A stretch of 64,000 nt of DNA from Clostridia bacterium (GCA_017394805.1 JAFPXC010000033.1:16282-80281), one strand, 5' to 3'. Positions 8,002 through 16,090 are shown, counted from the stretch's first letter. Numbers and translations are program-made. Notes: a model not told the origin generated them from the sequence alone.

Positions 8002-8090
8002 GGGGGCCGAAGCTTTGCGAGGCGCGAACCCTTGGGTTCGATTACCGTCAAGGCTTCAAAAAAAAGCACGCTTCTTGCGTGCCTTTTTTG
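8002..8090. repeat. 89-bp direct repeat, copy B, carrying the tRNA-Gly terminator
   Basis: Nearly identical to 6709-6795, with two more A. Its hairpin (about 8065-8083, GGCACGC / GCGTGCT with A and T runs on both sides) lies directly after the tRNA-Gly gene on the minus strand and would terminate it. The last bases overlap the encoded CCA of the tRNA. Confidence 0.85.
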
Positions 8091-8163
8091 GAGCGGAAGA
8101 CGGGAATCGAACCCGCGGGAACTGGCTTGGGAAGCCAGCGCTCTACCATTGAGCGACTTCCGC
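8089..8163 (-). tRNA. tRNA-Gly (anticodon CCC)
   Basis: Full cloverleaf on the minus strand: acceptor GCGGAAG / CTTCCGC, D arm with GGTAGAGC, anticodon stem CTGGC / GCCAG around the loop TTCCCAA (anticodon CCC), and T arm GCGGG-TTCGATT-CCCGT. The discriminator base is U, as expected for glycine, and CCA is encoded. A consensus promoter precedes it and a terminator hairpin follows. Fragments of its 3' end are duplicated at 7915 and 6691. Confidence 0.95.
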
Positions 8164-8176
8164 ATATTGCCTTTCT

Positions 8177-8205
8177 ATTATACCCTAAACCGTTTCGTTT
8201 GTCAA
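8177..8205 (-). promoter_or_regulatory. Promoter of tRNA-Gly
   Basis: Perfect TTGACA (8205-8200), 17 bp, perfect TATAAT (8182-8177) on the minus strand, 13 bp before the mature tRNA end. Confidence 0.9.
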
Positions 8206-8254
8206 TGGAGAAAGCGTCGATTTCCCAAACATTTTGCCGCAGAGCGCTAACCTC

Positions 8255-8283
8255 TTGCAAATTTCCGCGCGGTCATATATAAT
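8255..8283 (+). promoter_or_regulatory. Promoter of the HD-domain gene
   Basis: TTGCAA (8255-8260), a 17-bp spacer and TATAAT (8278-8283). The gene start is 35 bp downstream. Confidence 0.8.
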
Positions 8284-8317
8284 ATAGGCGGTGAACCGAC
8301 GCCAAGGAAGGTATTAT

Positions 8318-8824
8318 ATGGACTTCTACGAAGAATTATTCAAACTCAAGACCCTACTGCGCACGGGCTGGCTTTATCGCCACGTGAATGGGCGCGTAGA
8401 GAGCGATGCCGAGCACGTTTTCTCCATGCTTTTGGTCGCGCTCCGCATTATGGCGCGCAAGGATATGCCCCTCGACCAACTCAAAGTAGTCAAGATGATC
8501 GCCTACCACGAACTCGGCGAAATAGACGTTGGCGACATCACGCCCTGCGACAACGTTTCGCGCGAAGAAAAATACGAGATGGAACTGTCCGCCATTCGGC
8601 GCATCGCCGCCGCCTACGATATGCCCGAGATACTCTCTCTTTGGTTGGAATTCGAAGAGGGCGTCTCCCCCGAGGCGCAATTCGTCAAGGCCCTCGACAA
8701 GGCGGACGCCGTCGAGCAAGCCCGCGTCTACGAAACGCACGGGCTCGCCTGTGGCGGGTTATACGACGAGTTTTACACGCGATCCCAAGCGCAAACGGAT
8801 TATATCCGCCAACTGAACGAATAA
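8318..8824 (+). CDS. HD-domain phosphohydrolase, YfbR-like
   Basis: A 168-residue soluble protein of the HD_3 group, related to 5'-deoxynucleotidase YfbR. Metal ligands are visible as H33 in SDAEHVF, the H64-E65 pair in AYHELGEID (in place of the classical HD doublet) and a late Asp in ALDKADAVEQ. The family hydrolyses deoxynucleoside monophosphates or related phosphate esters using a divalent metal. The ATG chosen has AAGGAAG seven bases upstream; a GTG nine codons earlier lacks such a site. It heads a short operon with the TfoX-N and SGNH genes. The exact substrate is unproven. Confidence 0.8.
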   Translation: MDFYEELFKLKTLLRTGWLYRHVNGRVESDAEHVFSMLLVALRIMARKDMPLDQLKVVKMIAYHELGEIDVGDITPCDNVSREEKYEMELSAIRRIAAAYDMPEILSLWLEFEEGVSPEAQFVKALDKADAVEQARVYETHGLACGGLYDEFYTRSQAQTDYIRQLNE

Positions 8825-8835
8825 GGAGTCACGCC

Positions 8836-9126
8836 ATGCCCGCCACACAAGATTATTTGCAATACTGTCTGGATCAGCTATCCCCCCTTTCGGTCACCCA
8901 TCGCAAGATGATGGGCGAGTATCTTCTCTACACCGACGGCACCTTATGGGGCGGCGTCTACGACGACCGACTTCTCCTCAAAATCACGCCGTCCAACGCG
9001 GCGAAGAATCTCCCCTCGTCCATTCCCTACGACGGGGCCAAGCCGATGTACCTGATGGATGCCGACGATAGGGATTTTCTCGTGCAATGCGTCACTTGTG
9101 CCATCGAAGACCTTCGAAAGAAATGA
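8836..9126 (+). CDS. TfoX N-terminal domain protein
   Basis: A 96-residue protein matching the TfoX/Sxy N-terminal domain: LSPLSVTHRKMMGEYLLY, then VYDDRLLLKITPSN and the GAKPMYLMD region. Stand-alone copies of this domain are widespread in Firmicutes and have no settled function. The competence-regulator role of Sxy in gammaproteobacteria should not be carried over. The ribosome-binding site AAGGAGT lies nine bases upstream, 11 bases after the HD gene. The stop overlaps the start of the next gene (ATGA). Confidence 0.75.
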   Translation: MPATQDYLQYCLDQLSPLSVTHRKMMGEYLLYTDGTLWGGVYDDRLLLKITPSNAAKNLPSSIPYDGAKPMYLMDADDRDFLVQCVTCAIEDLRKK

Positions 9127-9839
9127 AAAAGAAACCTCTATTTATTCTCCTTATATGCCTATGCGTCCTCGTCCTTGCGGGCACCGCGGTCCTTATATGG
9201 TATTTCGCGTCCTACCGTCCCAAGCAAGAGCGCACGGAGCAATACCGCAAGATATTCAACGACTACTACAACGCCAAAGTCGAGTCTTTCGCCACCCAAA
9301 ACGCCGAGAACGCGGGGCGGCAAATTGACGTCGTCTTTTTGGGCGACAGTCTCACCGACGGCTACGACCTCGCGCGCTACTACCCCCAATACGTCACTCT
9401 CAACCGCGGCATCAACGGCGACACAACCGTGGGGCTCGAGAATCGGCTGGACGTCTCCGTCTATCAAGTCAAACCCAAGGTGGCCGTCATGCTCATAGGC
9501 GTCAACAATCTCGCCACGATGCTGGACAATTACGAGTCTATTCTGCAAGGGTTCAAAACCAATATCCCCGACACGAAGATCGTCCTTCTTTCGCTCACAT
9601 CTATGGCGGACTATTGGGCGTACAACAATCAACTTGCGGCCTACACCAACGCCTATATCAAGCGGTACGCCCAACTGTACGGCTATACGTTCGTAGACCT
9701 CTACACCCCTCTCTTTGACGTCACCACGGGCGAAATGAAACGCGAATACACCGTGGACGGCGGGCACTTCACGCACGAGGGCTATACCGTCCTCACCGAC
9801 GCCATTACCCCCGTACTCGCTTCCCTACTCGGCTATTGA
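9123..9839 (+). CDS. Membrane-anchored SGNH/GDSL hydrolase
   Basis: This 238-residue protein has an N-terminal membrane segment (residues 5-28) after a KKK start, so the enzyme is tethered outside the membrane. SGNH blocks are present: block I FLGDSLTDGYD with nucleophile S76, block II Gly in LNRGINGDTT, block III GVNN with Asn, and block V DGGHFTHEGY with the Asp and His. This order is typical of the platelet-activating-factor acetylhydrolase-like group, which removes acetyl groups from sugars or lipids. It overlaps the TfoX-N gene by four bases. An acetyl-esterase role on surface or dietary glycans is plausible; the substrate is unknown. Confidence 0.85.
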   Translation: MKKKPLFILLICLCVLVLAGTAVLIWYFASYRPKQERTEQYRKIFNDYYNAKVESFATQNAENAGRQIDVVFLGDSLTDGYDLARYYPQYVTLNRGINGDTTVGLENRLDVSVYQVKPKVAVMLIGVNNLATMLDNYESILQGFKTNIPDTKIVLLSLTSMADYWAYNNQLAAYTNAYIKRYAQLYGYTFVDLYTPLFDVTTGEMKREYTVDGGHFTHEGYTVLTDAITPVLASLLGY

Positions 9840-9865
9840 TTCACGGTATATCCCGTCGGCTCATA

Positions 9866-9890
9866 GGCACGCTTATAGCGGGCTTTTTTG
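9866..9890 (+). terminator. Probable terminator after the SGNH gene
   Basis: GGCACGC (9866-9872) pairs with GCGGGCT with one mismatch and is followed by T5-6. Weaker than the other terminators in the window. Confidence 0.55.
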
Positions 9891-9972
9891 CGCCTTGCCG
9901 TTTACGATGGTAATTCGGCGTAAAATCATCGCAAAAACTCACGATTTCACGCAAAAAATTCGCCAAACGGTC

Positions 9973-10001
9973 TTGAAACCTCACCCGAAATAGTTTATAA
10001 T
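9973..10001 (+). promoter_or_regulatory. Promoter of the GH36-like gene
   Basis: TTGAAA (9973-9978), 17 bp, TATAAT (9996-10001). The gene begins 35 bp later after AGGAGG. Confidence 0.85.
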
Positions 10002-10036
10002 GGGTATATATTTCTATATTTTATTAGGAGGATAAT

Positions 10037-11713
10037 ATGGAAGAATACCGTTTTACCGTCAAATATCGCGTGGACGGCGTGCTGTTCCAAACGCACAAAG
10101 AGCGCTGCGTACACTACACGATTGACAAAATCGTCACCGAAGACAGCATCAAATTGATCGTCAATCCCCGTGTGGATATGCAAATGCTGGAGATCAGTCT
10201 CGACTGCCCGCACGCGTCGGACGAGGACGAAGTCTTCTTCGCCAACGGTTTCCAGGCCTGGACGACCTCGCGCGAGTACAAGAAGACGGACGTTTCTCAA
10301 GTATATTGCACGCCTTTGCGCCACCTCGGCAAGATGGCGGACGACTTCGTCACCTGCTCGGGCGACTATCGCTTCTTCGCCCCCGACAAAGGCGCCGGCC
10401 ACTTCCACAGTTGGACGTACACCTACTACAAAAAGGACGGCAAGTTGGATTTCTACGGCTCCACCTCCGAGCGCACGGGCTACACCATCTTCGTCGCCGA
10501 CATGATAGAAGGCAATTTCGCCATCAGGAAGGACATCGAGGGCAAGACGCTTGCGGCGGGCGAACCCTACGAAGCGATGAACATTCTGCACTTTACGGGC
10601 GGCTACGACGAGGTGTTCGACGCCTACTTCGCGGCGTTGGGCGTCCAAAAGCCCCGCATCACCCGCATGAGCGGCTATACCAGCTGGTACAACTATTTCA
10701 AGAATATCACCGAGGATATCATCGTCCGCGACATCGAGGGGCTTACCCGCGCGGGTGACTCGGCCAACATTTTCCAGATCGACGACGGCTTTATGACCAA
10801 GGTCGGCGACTGGACCACCCTCAAGGAGAGTTTCCCCCACGGTATGCGCTACCTCACGGACAAGATCCACGAGAAAGGCTACAACGCCGGCTTGTGGCTC
10901 GCCCCCTTCAACTGCACCATGGGCTCCAAGGTGTACAAGGAGCACAAGGATTGGCTCATTATGCACGAGGACAAACCCGTCCGCGGTCTGTTCGCCCGCT
11001 TCAACGCCTTGGCGTTCGATATGTACAACGAGGAGTTCCGCGCCCATATCAAAGAGGTGTTCCGCACGGTGTTCGAGGATTGGGGCTTCGATATGGTCAA
11101 GTTGGACTTCCTCTACTCGCAAGCCATGTTCCCCCGCAACGGCAAAACGCGCGGCGAGATCATGTGCGAAGCCGTCGACTTCCTGAGGGAATGCTGCGGC
11201 GACAAGTTGTTCTTGGGTTGCGGCGTACCTTTGGGCGCGGGCTTCGGCGTATTCGACGCCTGCCGCATCGGTTGCGACGTAGCGCCGCAATATGCGGGCA
11301 CCTACGTCAATCGTCTCAAATTGGCCGCCGAGGTTCCCTCTGCGCAAAACTCCATCGTCAACGCCATCTTCCGCCGTCACCTCAACGGCAGAGCCTTCGT
11401 CAACGATCCCGACGTCTTCTTCCTGCGTGATTTCAACCTCAAGTTCACGATGGACCAGAAGTTGTTGCTGGGCTTCGTCAACCACCTCTGCGGCGGCGTG
11501 TTGTTCGTTTCGGACGACGTGGGCAAGTACGACGACGAGGCGCTCAAATACGTCAAGTACTTCTTCGGCGAATCCAACGCCAAAATCGTCTCGGCCGACT
11601 ACGTGGGCGTGGACGATATCGCGCTCGTCTTCGAGCGAGACGGCAAGCAAGAGACGCTTCGCTTCAACCTCAAAACGGGCGAAAGCAACGTGCGCGACCT
11701 CATCAAAGCCTAG
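10037..11713 (+). CDS. Alpha-galactosidase-like glycoside hydrolase (GH36 / clan GH-D)
   Basis: A 558-residue cytoplasmic enzyme without signal peptide. An N-terminal beta-sandwich (about 1-210) precedes a TIM barrel with the clan signatures SGYTSWYNYF, FQIDDGF and YNAGLWLAPF. The predicted nucleophile is D357 in VKLDFLYS and the acid/base is D414 in CRIGCDVAP. Their spacing of 57 fits known GH36 pairs such as D327 and D387 of the Thermotoga enzyme. A small beta C-terminal domain follows. It would release terminal alpha-galactosides from imported oligosaccharides. The gene stands alone with its own promoter and terminator, without sugar transporter neighbours, so the substrate is uncertain. 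Confidence 0.8.
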   Translation: MEEYRFTVKYRVDGVLFQTHKERCVHYTIDKIVTEDSIKLIVNPRVDMQMLEISLDCPHASDEDEVFFANGFQAWTTSREYKKTDVSQVYCTPLRHLGKMADDFVTCSGDYRFFAPDKGAGHFHSWTYTYYKKDGKLDFYGSTSERTGYTIFVADMIEGNFAIRKDIEGKTLAAGEPYEAMNILHFTGGYDEVFDAYFAALGVQKPRITRMSGYTSWYNYFKNITEDIIVRDIEGLTRAGDSANIFQIDDGFMTKVGDWTTLKESFPHGMRYLTDKIHEKGYNAGLWLAPFNCTMGSKVYKEHKDWLIMHEDKPVRGLFARFNALAFDMYNEEFRAHIKEVFRTVFEDWGFDMVKLDFLYSQAMFPRNGKTRGEIMCEAVDFLRECCGDKLFLGCGVPLGAGFGVFDACRIGCDVAPQYAGTYVNRLKLAAEVPSAQNSIVNAIFRRHLNGRAFVNDPDVFFLRDFNLKFTMDQKLLLGFVNHLCGGVLFVSDDVGKYDDEALKYVKYFFGESNAKIVSADYVGVDDIALVFERDGKQETLRFNLKTGESNVRDLIKA

Positions 11714-11734
11714 GACACCCCTATACGAAAAACG

Positions 11735-11762
11735 TCCGACACCTATGGTGTCGGATTTTTTC
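11735..11762 (+). terminator. Terminator of the GH36-like gene
   Basis: A 9-bp perfect stem, TCCGACACC (11735-11743) with GGTGTCGGA (11747-11755), a 3-nt loop and T6. Confidence 0.9.
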
Positions 11763-11821
11763 ATTCCGCTTTCGTCGTTTACGCGGTCAATATCGAAGAC
11801 TTGCCCACAACGGCGCTACGC

Positions 11822-12970
11822 TTATTGTCTTTTCCCGATTCTATCCTCTATCACGGTCAAAAGGGGCATCACGTTGGCGTGACGATCGTCGGGCACGAAG
11901 CGGTACTCTTCCCCGCCGACGGTCAGCAATAGGTTGTTGCAATCGTGTAGCACCACGCCCTCGATCTCGTCGTATGCGGCCGCCCGGCCGCCTATGCCCA
12001 CGCCTGTCTCGGTCGCCGCGAGCAGCCCGACGCCAACGACGTTTTTTTCGCCGACGTGCAAGAGTTTCCCCTCCACGGCAAACGTCTCGACCGCTTCTTC
12101 CTTGCGCACGCGTGCCAACTGCCAGCGATTCCAATCCTCGGTATTGTCGAAAGGCGCGTTTCCGATAAACCCGTATTCGTCCACGTGATACATGTGCCCG
12201 CAATGCGCACAGCGAAAATCGTCCTTTTCTATTTGGAAATCCCCTTTCTCTCCGCATTCGGGGCAATAATACAGCAGTCGTTCGATACCGGCGGCAAGCC
12301 GTTTCGCGGGGAAAGCCACGGGCGCCGCCTTTTGCGCCGCCACCACGTCGTAGTCTATTCCCCGTCGTATGCGCTCGTACAATTCGTCGACCGAAAGCGC
12401 CGCCACTTCGTCTACTTCGATGACGTCCGTCACGCTACCCCATACGCGCCCTTTGCGCTTGCATTCCGCCCATTTGGGTTTCTTGAGATAGCCGCGCTCG
12501 ATGCGGTACAACACCACTTTCAGCCGCAGTTGTTTGGCCAACTTGGCCACCGCGCGGTCAAAGGGCAACGGACTGCCGTCTATGGTGATATTCCCTTCGG
12601 GGAAAAGCCCTATGCTGTGCCCCGCACGGGCCTCCGACAACATACGCTTGATGCCCTTCACGTCCATACCCGCCTTGTCCACGGGGATGGGGTCGGCCAA
12701 AAACCGCACCACGCGCCCCCAGCCGCTCGAAGCCAAGGTAGCCGAAGCCGCCACGATATGCAATGGCTCGCGGAAGGCCGCGCCCATCAGCATCGCGTCC
12801 GCTATATAGGTATGGTTGCCGATGACGAGATACGGCCCTTCGATATGGCGATACACCTTGGTCGACGCGCCGAAAAACACCCGCGCCACCAATCGCACGG
12901 CGGGGCGTATGAGGGCGAACAGGCCTTTTCGCCATTCTCTCTTCTTCTTGCCCTTCGTCACTTCGTTCAT
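11822..12970 (-). CDS. PlsC-like acyltransferase with C-terminal zinc ribbon
   Basis: A 382-residue protein. The first 200 residues are a lysophospholipid acyltransferase domain: HX4D motif in GNHTYIAD (H53, D58) and FPEG (124-127), preceded by a hydrophobic segment. This enzyme type acylates lysophosphatidate or related lipids at the membrane. The C-terminal half is unusual: a zinc ribbon with CPEC (C237, C240) and CAHC (C255, C258), then a beta-rich tail resembling a PH-like fold. The ATG lacks a Shine-Dalgarno site and lies seven bases after a -10 box, so the transcript may be leaderless. It is divergent from the rRNA methyltransferase gene. Confidence 0.78.
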   Translation of the reverse strand: MNEVTKGKKKREWRKGLFALIRPAVRLVARVFFGASTKVYRHIEGPYLVIGNHTYIADAMLMGAAFREPLHIVAASATLASSGWGRVVRFLADPIPVDKAGMDVKGIKRMLSEARAGHSIGLFPEGNITIDGSPLPFDRAVAKLAKQLRLKVVLYRIERGYLKKPKWAECKRKGRVWGSVTDVIEVDEVAALSVDELYERIRRGIDYDVVAAQKAAPVAFPAKRLAAGIERLLYYCPECGEKGDFQIEKDDFRCAHCGHMYHVDEYGFIGNAPFDNTEDWNRWQLARVRKEEAVETFAVEGKLLHVGEKNVVGVGLLAATETGVGIGGRAAAYDEIEGVVLHDCNNLLLTVGGEEYRFVPDDRHANVMPLLTVIEDRIGKRQ

Positions 12971-12977
12971 TATAGGT

Positions 12978-13006
12978 ATTCTACCACAAATTCAAGCAAA
13001 ATACAA
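12978..13006 (-). promoter_or_regulatory. Promoter abutting the PlsC-like start codon
   Basis: TTGTAT (13006-13001), 17 bp, TAGAAT (12983-12978) with an upstream TG. Seven bases separate the -10 from the ATG, so transcription should begin at or next to the start codon. Confidence 0.7.
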
Positions 13007-13016
13007 TCCCAACGCA

Positions 13017-13045
13017 TAGACGAACGCCCGCGAATGTGATATAAT
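13017..13045 (+). promoter_or_regulatory. Promoter abutting the rRNA methyltransferase start codon
   Basis: TAGACG (13017-13022), 17 bp, extended TGATATAAT with TATAAT at 13040-13045. The expected start site is near 13052, where the second in-frame ATG begins. Confidence 0.75.
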
Positions 13046-13051
13046 ATGCGT

Positions 13052-14197
13052 ATGCAACGATATACGATAGGCGTCACGACGGATTTCGGATTGGAAGCGG
13101 TCACACAGCGAGAGCTGCGCGACGTTTTGGGCATAGCCAAAGCGCCCGCCGATAACGGTATGCTCACCTTCGAGGGCACGGCGGAAGATATCGTCCGATG
13201 CAATATGTACCTACGGACGGCCGAGCGCGTGTTCGTTGTGGTCGGCGCCAAGGAAAACGTCACCACCTTCGACGACCTTTTCGACTTCGTGGAGAGCCTA
13301 CCGTGGGCTGCGTATCTACCCGAGGACGCCCGCGTACACGTCCACGGCAAGAGCGCCCAAAGCGTGCTCTACGGCGTGCCCGCGTGCCAGTCCATCACCA
13401 AGAAAGCCATCGTCGTGGCACTCAAAAAGGCCTATCATACCCCCGTTATCGAGGAAAGCGGGGTGGAATACGACGTCACCGTGCGCCTCACCAAAGACAA
13501 GGCCCTTCTCCTCATCGACACGTCGGGCGTGGGCTTGCACAAGCGCGGCTACCGCAATTTGGTCGGCGAGGCGGCCATCAAAGAGACGATGGCGGCGGGG
13601 CTACTGCTTTTGTCCGTCTGGAACCCCCAAAAGCCCCTCGTCGATCCCTTCTGCGGCTCGGGCACCATTCCCATCGAAGCGGCCTTGATGGCGCGCAACG
13701 TAGCCCCCGGGCTAAGGCGTACGCACGCCTGTGACTGTTGGACGGGCTTTGACTCGATATCGCGCACGGTGCGCGAGGAAGCGCAAGCGCGTATTCGCCA
13801 AGGCGGCGACCTACGCATAGCGGGCTTCGACGTCGATCCCGCCGCCGTCAAGTTGTCCAGGACGCACGCCGCCAACGCGGGCGTGGCGGACGACGTGCAC
13901 TTCCAATGTATGGATATGCGCGAGGTCAGGTCTTCCCACCCCTACGGCGTCATCGTCACCAACCCGCCCTACGGCGAGCGGCTTCTGGACGACAGGCAGG
14001 TCGATACGCTCATGCGCGACTTTTGGCAGGTCTACGTCGCTTTGCCCGATTGGAGTCTCTATCTCATATCGGCCTATCCGTTTTTGGAGCAGGCGTTCGG
14101 GCGCAAAGCGGACAAGAATCGCAAAATGTACAACGGCAAGATACAATGCCGCCTATATCAATATATGGGCAAAAAACCGCCCAAATCCAACGTCTGA
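13052..14197 (+). CDS. ypsC: THUMP-domain 23S rRNA guanine-N2 methyltransferase (YpsC/RlmL-like)
   Basis: A 381-residue enzyme. The N-terminal ferredoxin-like and THUMP region (1-160) binds RNA; the C-terminal Rossmann domain carries VDPFCGSGTIPIEAALMA (SAM motif I) and the catalytic TNPPYGERL motif. It is the stand-alone equivalent of the RlmL half of E. coli RlmKL, which makes m2G2445 in 23S rRNA. An ATG two codons earlier (13046) is in frame but would lie upstream of the predicted transcription start, so 13052 is preferred. No ribosome-binding site exists for either. The gene ends nine bases before ung and probably shares its transcript. Confidence 0.87.
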   Translation: MQRYTIGVTTDFGLEAVTQRELRDVLGIAKAPADNGMLTFEGTAEDIVRCNMYLRTAERVFVVVGAKENVTTFDDLFDFVESLPWAAYLPEDARVHVHGKSAQSVLYGVPACQSITKKAIVVALKKAYHTPVIEESGVEYDVTVRLTKDKALLLIDTSGVGLHKRGYRNLVGEAAIKETMAAGLLLLSVWNPQKPLVDPFCGSGTIPIEAALMARNVAPGLRRTHACDCWTGFDSISRTVREEAQARIRQGGDLRIAGFDVDPAAVKLSRTHAANAGVADDVHFQCMDMREVRSSHPYGVIVTNPPYGERLLDDRQVDTLMRDFWQVYVALPDWSLYLISAYPFLEQAFGRKADKNRKMYNGKIQCRLYQYMGKKPPKSNV

Positions 14198-14206
14198 GAG
14201 GTCAAT

Positions 14207-14881
14207 ATGGTTCATTTCGGCAACGAGTGGGACGCCGTTCTCGCGGGCGAATTCGACAAGCCCTACTATTTGGAACTCCGCGAATTTCTCAAACGCGAAT
14301 ACGCGACGAGGACGATCTACCCCAATATGTACGACATTTTCAACGCGTTCAAATACACCCCCTACGACCAAGTGAAAGTGGTCGTCTTGGGGCAAGACCC
14401 CTACCACGAGCCGAAGCAAGCGCACGGCATGGCCTTTTCGGTGCAGAAAGGCGTGGACGTTCCCCCTTCTCTTCAAAATATCTACAAGGAATTGCACGCC
14501 GAGACGGGCTTCGTCATTCCCAACCACGGCTATTTGGTCGAATGGGCCGAGCAAGGCGTATTCCTTCTCAACACCGTGCTGACCGTCCGCGAGCACGCCG
14601 CCAACTCGCACAAGGGCAAGGGGTGGGAGACTTTCACCGACGAGGTCATTCGCCGCCTGTCCGACCGCAAGGAGCCCATCGTCTTCCTCTTGTGGGGAGC
14701 CAATGCCCGCAGCAAAGCGGCGCTTATCGACCAATCCCGCCACCTCGTATTGCAATCCGTGCACCCCTCCCCCCTCTCCGCCTACAACGGCTTCTTCGGG
14801 TGCAATCATTTCATTCGCGCCAACGAGTTTTTAGCAAAGCACGGCCAAACCCCCATTCGCTGGCAGTTATCCTTGGACTAA
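14207..14881 (+). CDS. ung: Uracil-DNA glycosylase, family 1
   Basis: A 224-residue base-excision repair enzyme that removes uracil from DNA. The water-activating motif [13 protein letters not shown] and the Leu-loop motif [13 protein letters not shown] are intact, and the length matches the family. The ribosome-binding site GAGAGGT is seven bases before the ATG, nine bases after the upstream methyltransferase gene, implying cotranscription. A bidirectional terminator follows, shared with the convergent rpmA operon. Confidence 0.96.
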   Translation: MVHFGNEWDAVLAGEFDKPYYLELREFLKREYATRTIYPNMYDIFNAFKYTPYDQVKVVVLGQDPYHEPKQAHGMAFSVQKGVDVPPSLQNIYKELHAETGFVIPNHGYLVEWAEQGVFLLNTVLTVREHAANSHKGKGWETFTDEVIRRLSDRKEPIVFLLWGANARSKAALIDQSRHLVLQSVHPSPLSAYNGFFGCNHFIRANEFLAKHGQTPIRWQLSLD

Positions 14882-14932
14882 GGCGTATCGTTCGGCTTCG
14901 CCGCCCACGGCGCACCTCGTCAGGGCAAACGA

Positions 14933-14963
14933 AAAGGCATACAAAAAGGCATACAAAAAGGCT
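14933..14963. repeat. 12-bp tandem repeat beside the ung terminator
   Basis: The unit AAAAAGGCATAC is present about 2.5 times (with one G substitution) and runs directly into the terminator stem. It may have arisen by slippage; no function is apparent. Confidence 0.6.
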
Positions 14964-14996
14964 GTTGGGTTTAATTCTCAACAGCCTTTCTTTTTT
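14952..14996. terminator. Bidirectional terminator between ung and rpmA
   Basis: An 11-bp stem, AAAGGCTGTTG (14957-14967) with CAACAGCCTTT (14979-14989). The plus strand continues with TCTTTTTT and the minus strand with TTTTTG, so it can serve both convergent operons. Confidence 0.9.
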
Positions 14997-15008
14997 GCCT
15001 TGCGGCAA

Positions 15009-15287
15009 TTACTTTGCGTAAACGCTGACTTGTTTCTTATCTCTGCCCAGACGCTCGAACTTGACCACGCCGTCAATCAAAGCGTACAAGGTATCGTCGT
15101 TGCCACGACCGACGTTGTTGCCGGGGTGGATCTTGGTGCCGCGTTGACGAACCAAGATATTGCCGGCCAACACGAATTGACCGTCCGCTCTCTTGGCGCC
15201 CAATCTCTTGGATTGGCTATCACGACCGTTACGCGAACTACCGACACCTTTCTTATGAGCAAATAACTGAATGTTAATAAACGTCAT
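15009..15287 (-). CDS. rpmA: 50S ribosomal protein L27 (precursor with cleavable N-terminus)
   Basis: A 92-residue ribosomal protein near the peptidyl-transferase centre. The mature start [20 protein letters not shown] is preceded by the nine-residue extension MTFINIQLF. This matches the Firmicutes-type L27 precursor that the cysteine protease Prp trims between Phe and Ala so the N-terminus can reach the catalytic site. The gene overlaps the upstream prp gene by four bases (ATGA), and order rplU-prp-rpmA is standard for the phylum. Confidence 0.98.
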   Translation of the reverse strand: MTFINIQLFAHKKGVGSSRNGRDSQSKRLGAKRADGQFVLAGNILVRQRGTKIHPGNNVGRGNDDTLYALIDGVVKFERLGRDKKQVSVYAK

Positions 15288-15619
15288 AATTCTTTTACCT
15301 CCACTTTAACAAATTGCGAATAGCCCTTGGCAATGTCCTCTACGGCCGCGAGTGCCGTCCTCAATATAACTTCCGCGTCGTGCGCCGCCGTTTCCTTTTG
15401 CCCTTCGGCCAAGGCCAACGACAATGCGCCCTTGCGGTCGTCCGTCCGATAGGTCGCTTCGGCTTTGGCTACTTTCAGTACCCCGAGCGCCGCGCCCTGC
15501 ACCACCGAACTCACGGCCGCGCACACGATGTCCTCGCCTGCCGCCGCATAGCCGGTATGCCCGTTGACCGCCACTTGAACTATTCTACCGTCTTTTACAG
15601 TAAATACTGCCTTCGTCAT
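15284..15619 (-). CDS. prp: Ribosomal-processing cysteine protease Prp
   Basis: A 111-residue protease that removes the N-terminal extension of L27, an essential step of 50S maturation in Firmicutes. The catalytic pair is visible as H21 in [13 protein letters not shown] and C33 in [10 protein letters not shown], the same spacing as in Staphylococcus aureus Prp. It lies between rplU (touching its stop) and rpmA (four-base overlap), consistent with coordinated synthesis of protease and substrate. Confidence 0.95.
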   Translation of the reverse strand: MTKAVFTVKDGRIVQVAVNGHTGYAAAGEDIVCAAVSSVVQGAALGVLKVAKAEATYRTDDRKGALSLALAEGQKETAAHDAEVILRTALAAVEDIAKGYSQFVKVEVKEL

Positions 15620-15924
15620 TACTTGACAATGTTCGTGATCTTGAGCGCCGTGAACGGTTGTCTGTGACCTTGCTTACGACGGATATTCTTCTTGGCTTTG
15701 TATTTGTAAACGACGATCTTTTCACCTTTGCCGTTCCCCAACACTTCTGCCTCAGCGTAAGCGTTTGCCACGTCATTACCGACCAACACAGTGCCTTCGT
15801 CATTGATATACAACACGTCCAACTTGATGGTGTTGCCGGCTTCTTCTTCGAGTTTTTCCACGCGAATGACGTCGCCCGCTTGCACGTTGTATTGCTTGCC
15901 ACCGGTCTTGATAATAGCGTACAT
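15619..15924 (-). CDS. rplU: 50S ribosomal protein L21
   Basis: A 101-residue 23S rRNA-binding protein of the large subunit. It begins MYAIIKTGGKQYNVQAGD and ends with the basic KNIRRKQGHRQP segment, full length for the family. It is the first gene of rplU-prp-rpmA. GGAGGT lies seven bases before the ATG, and a structured leader with a consensus promoter lies upstream. Confidence 0.98.
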   Translation of the reverse strand: MYAIIKTGGKQYNVQAGDVIRVEKLEEEAGNTIKLDVLYINDEGTVLVGNDVANAYAEAEVLGNGKGEKIVVYKYKAKKNIRRKQGHRQPFTALKITNIVK

Positions 15925-15925
15925 A

Positions 15926-15996
15926 GTTCTACCTCCTCTTCTCCAGTCTCGCTGTACGGGTGGGCCGCAGCCACTTAAACCCTTTCCACGCGGCTA
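15926..15996 (-). promoter_or_regulatory. L21 leader (ribosomal protein autoregulatory leader)
   Basis: The 70-nt 5' UTR of rplU contains the conserved L21-leader blocks read on the minus strand: CCGCGTGGAAAGGGTTTAAG, then GGCTGCGGCCCACCC and GTACAGCGAGACTGGAG just before the ribosome-binding site. GTGG and GGGT pair with CCAC/ACCC in the middle part. It probably binds excess L21 to control rplU-prp-rpmA. Confidence 0.8.
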
Positions 15997-16002
15997 TTTT
16001 CG

Positions 16003-16031
16003 ATTGTACCATATCCACTCCCCGCTGTCAA
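16003..16031 (-). promoter_or_regulatory. Promoter of rplU-prp-rpmA
   Basis: TTGACA (16031-16026), 17 bp, TACAAT (16008-16003) on the minus strand. Confidence 0.9.
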
Positions 16032-16090
16032 ATACTTTTTTCAATTTAGTATATATTATTATTGCCCCACGAGGTCGAAACCTCTTCCCG

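Noticed and set aside
9995..11764. 589-codon open frame antisense to the GH36-like gene
   Set aside because: It mirrors the codon bias of the plus-strand gene, has no family signature, and the plus-strand gene has promoter, ribosome-binding site, catalytic motifs and terminator.
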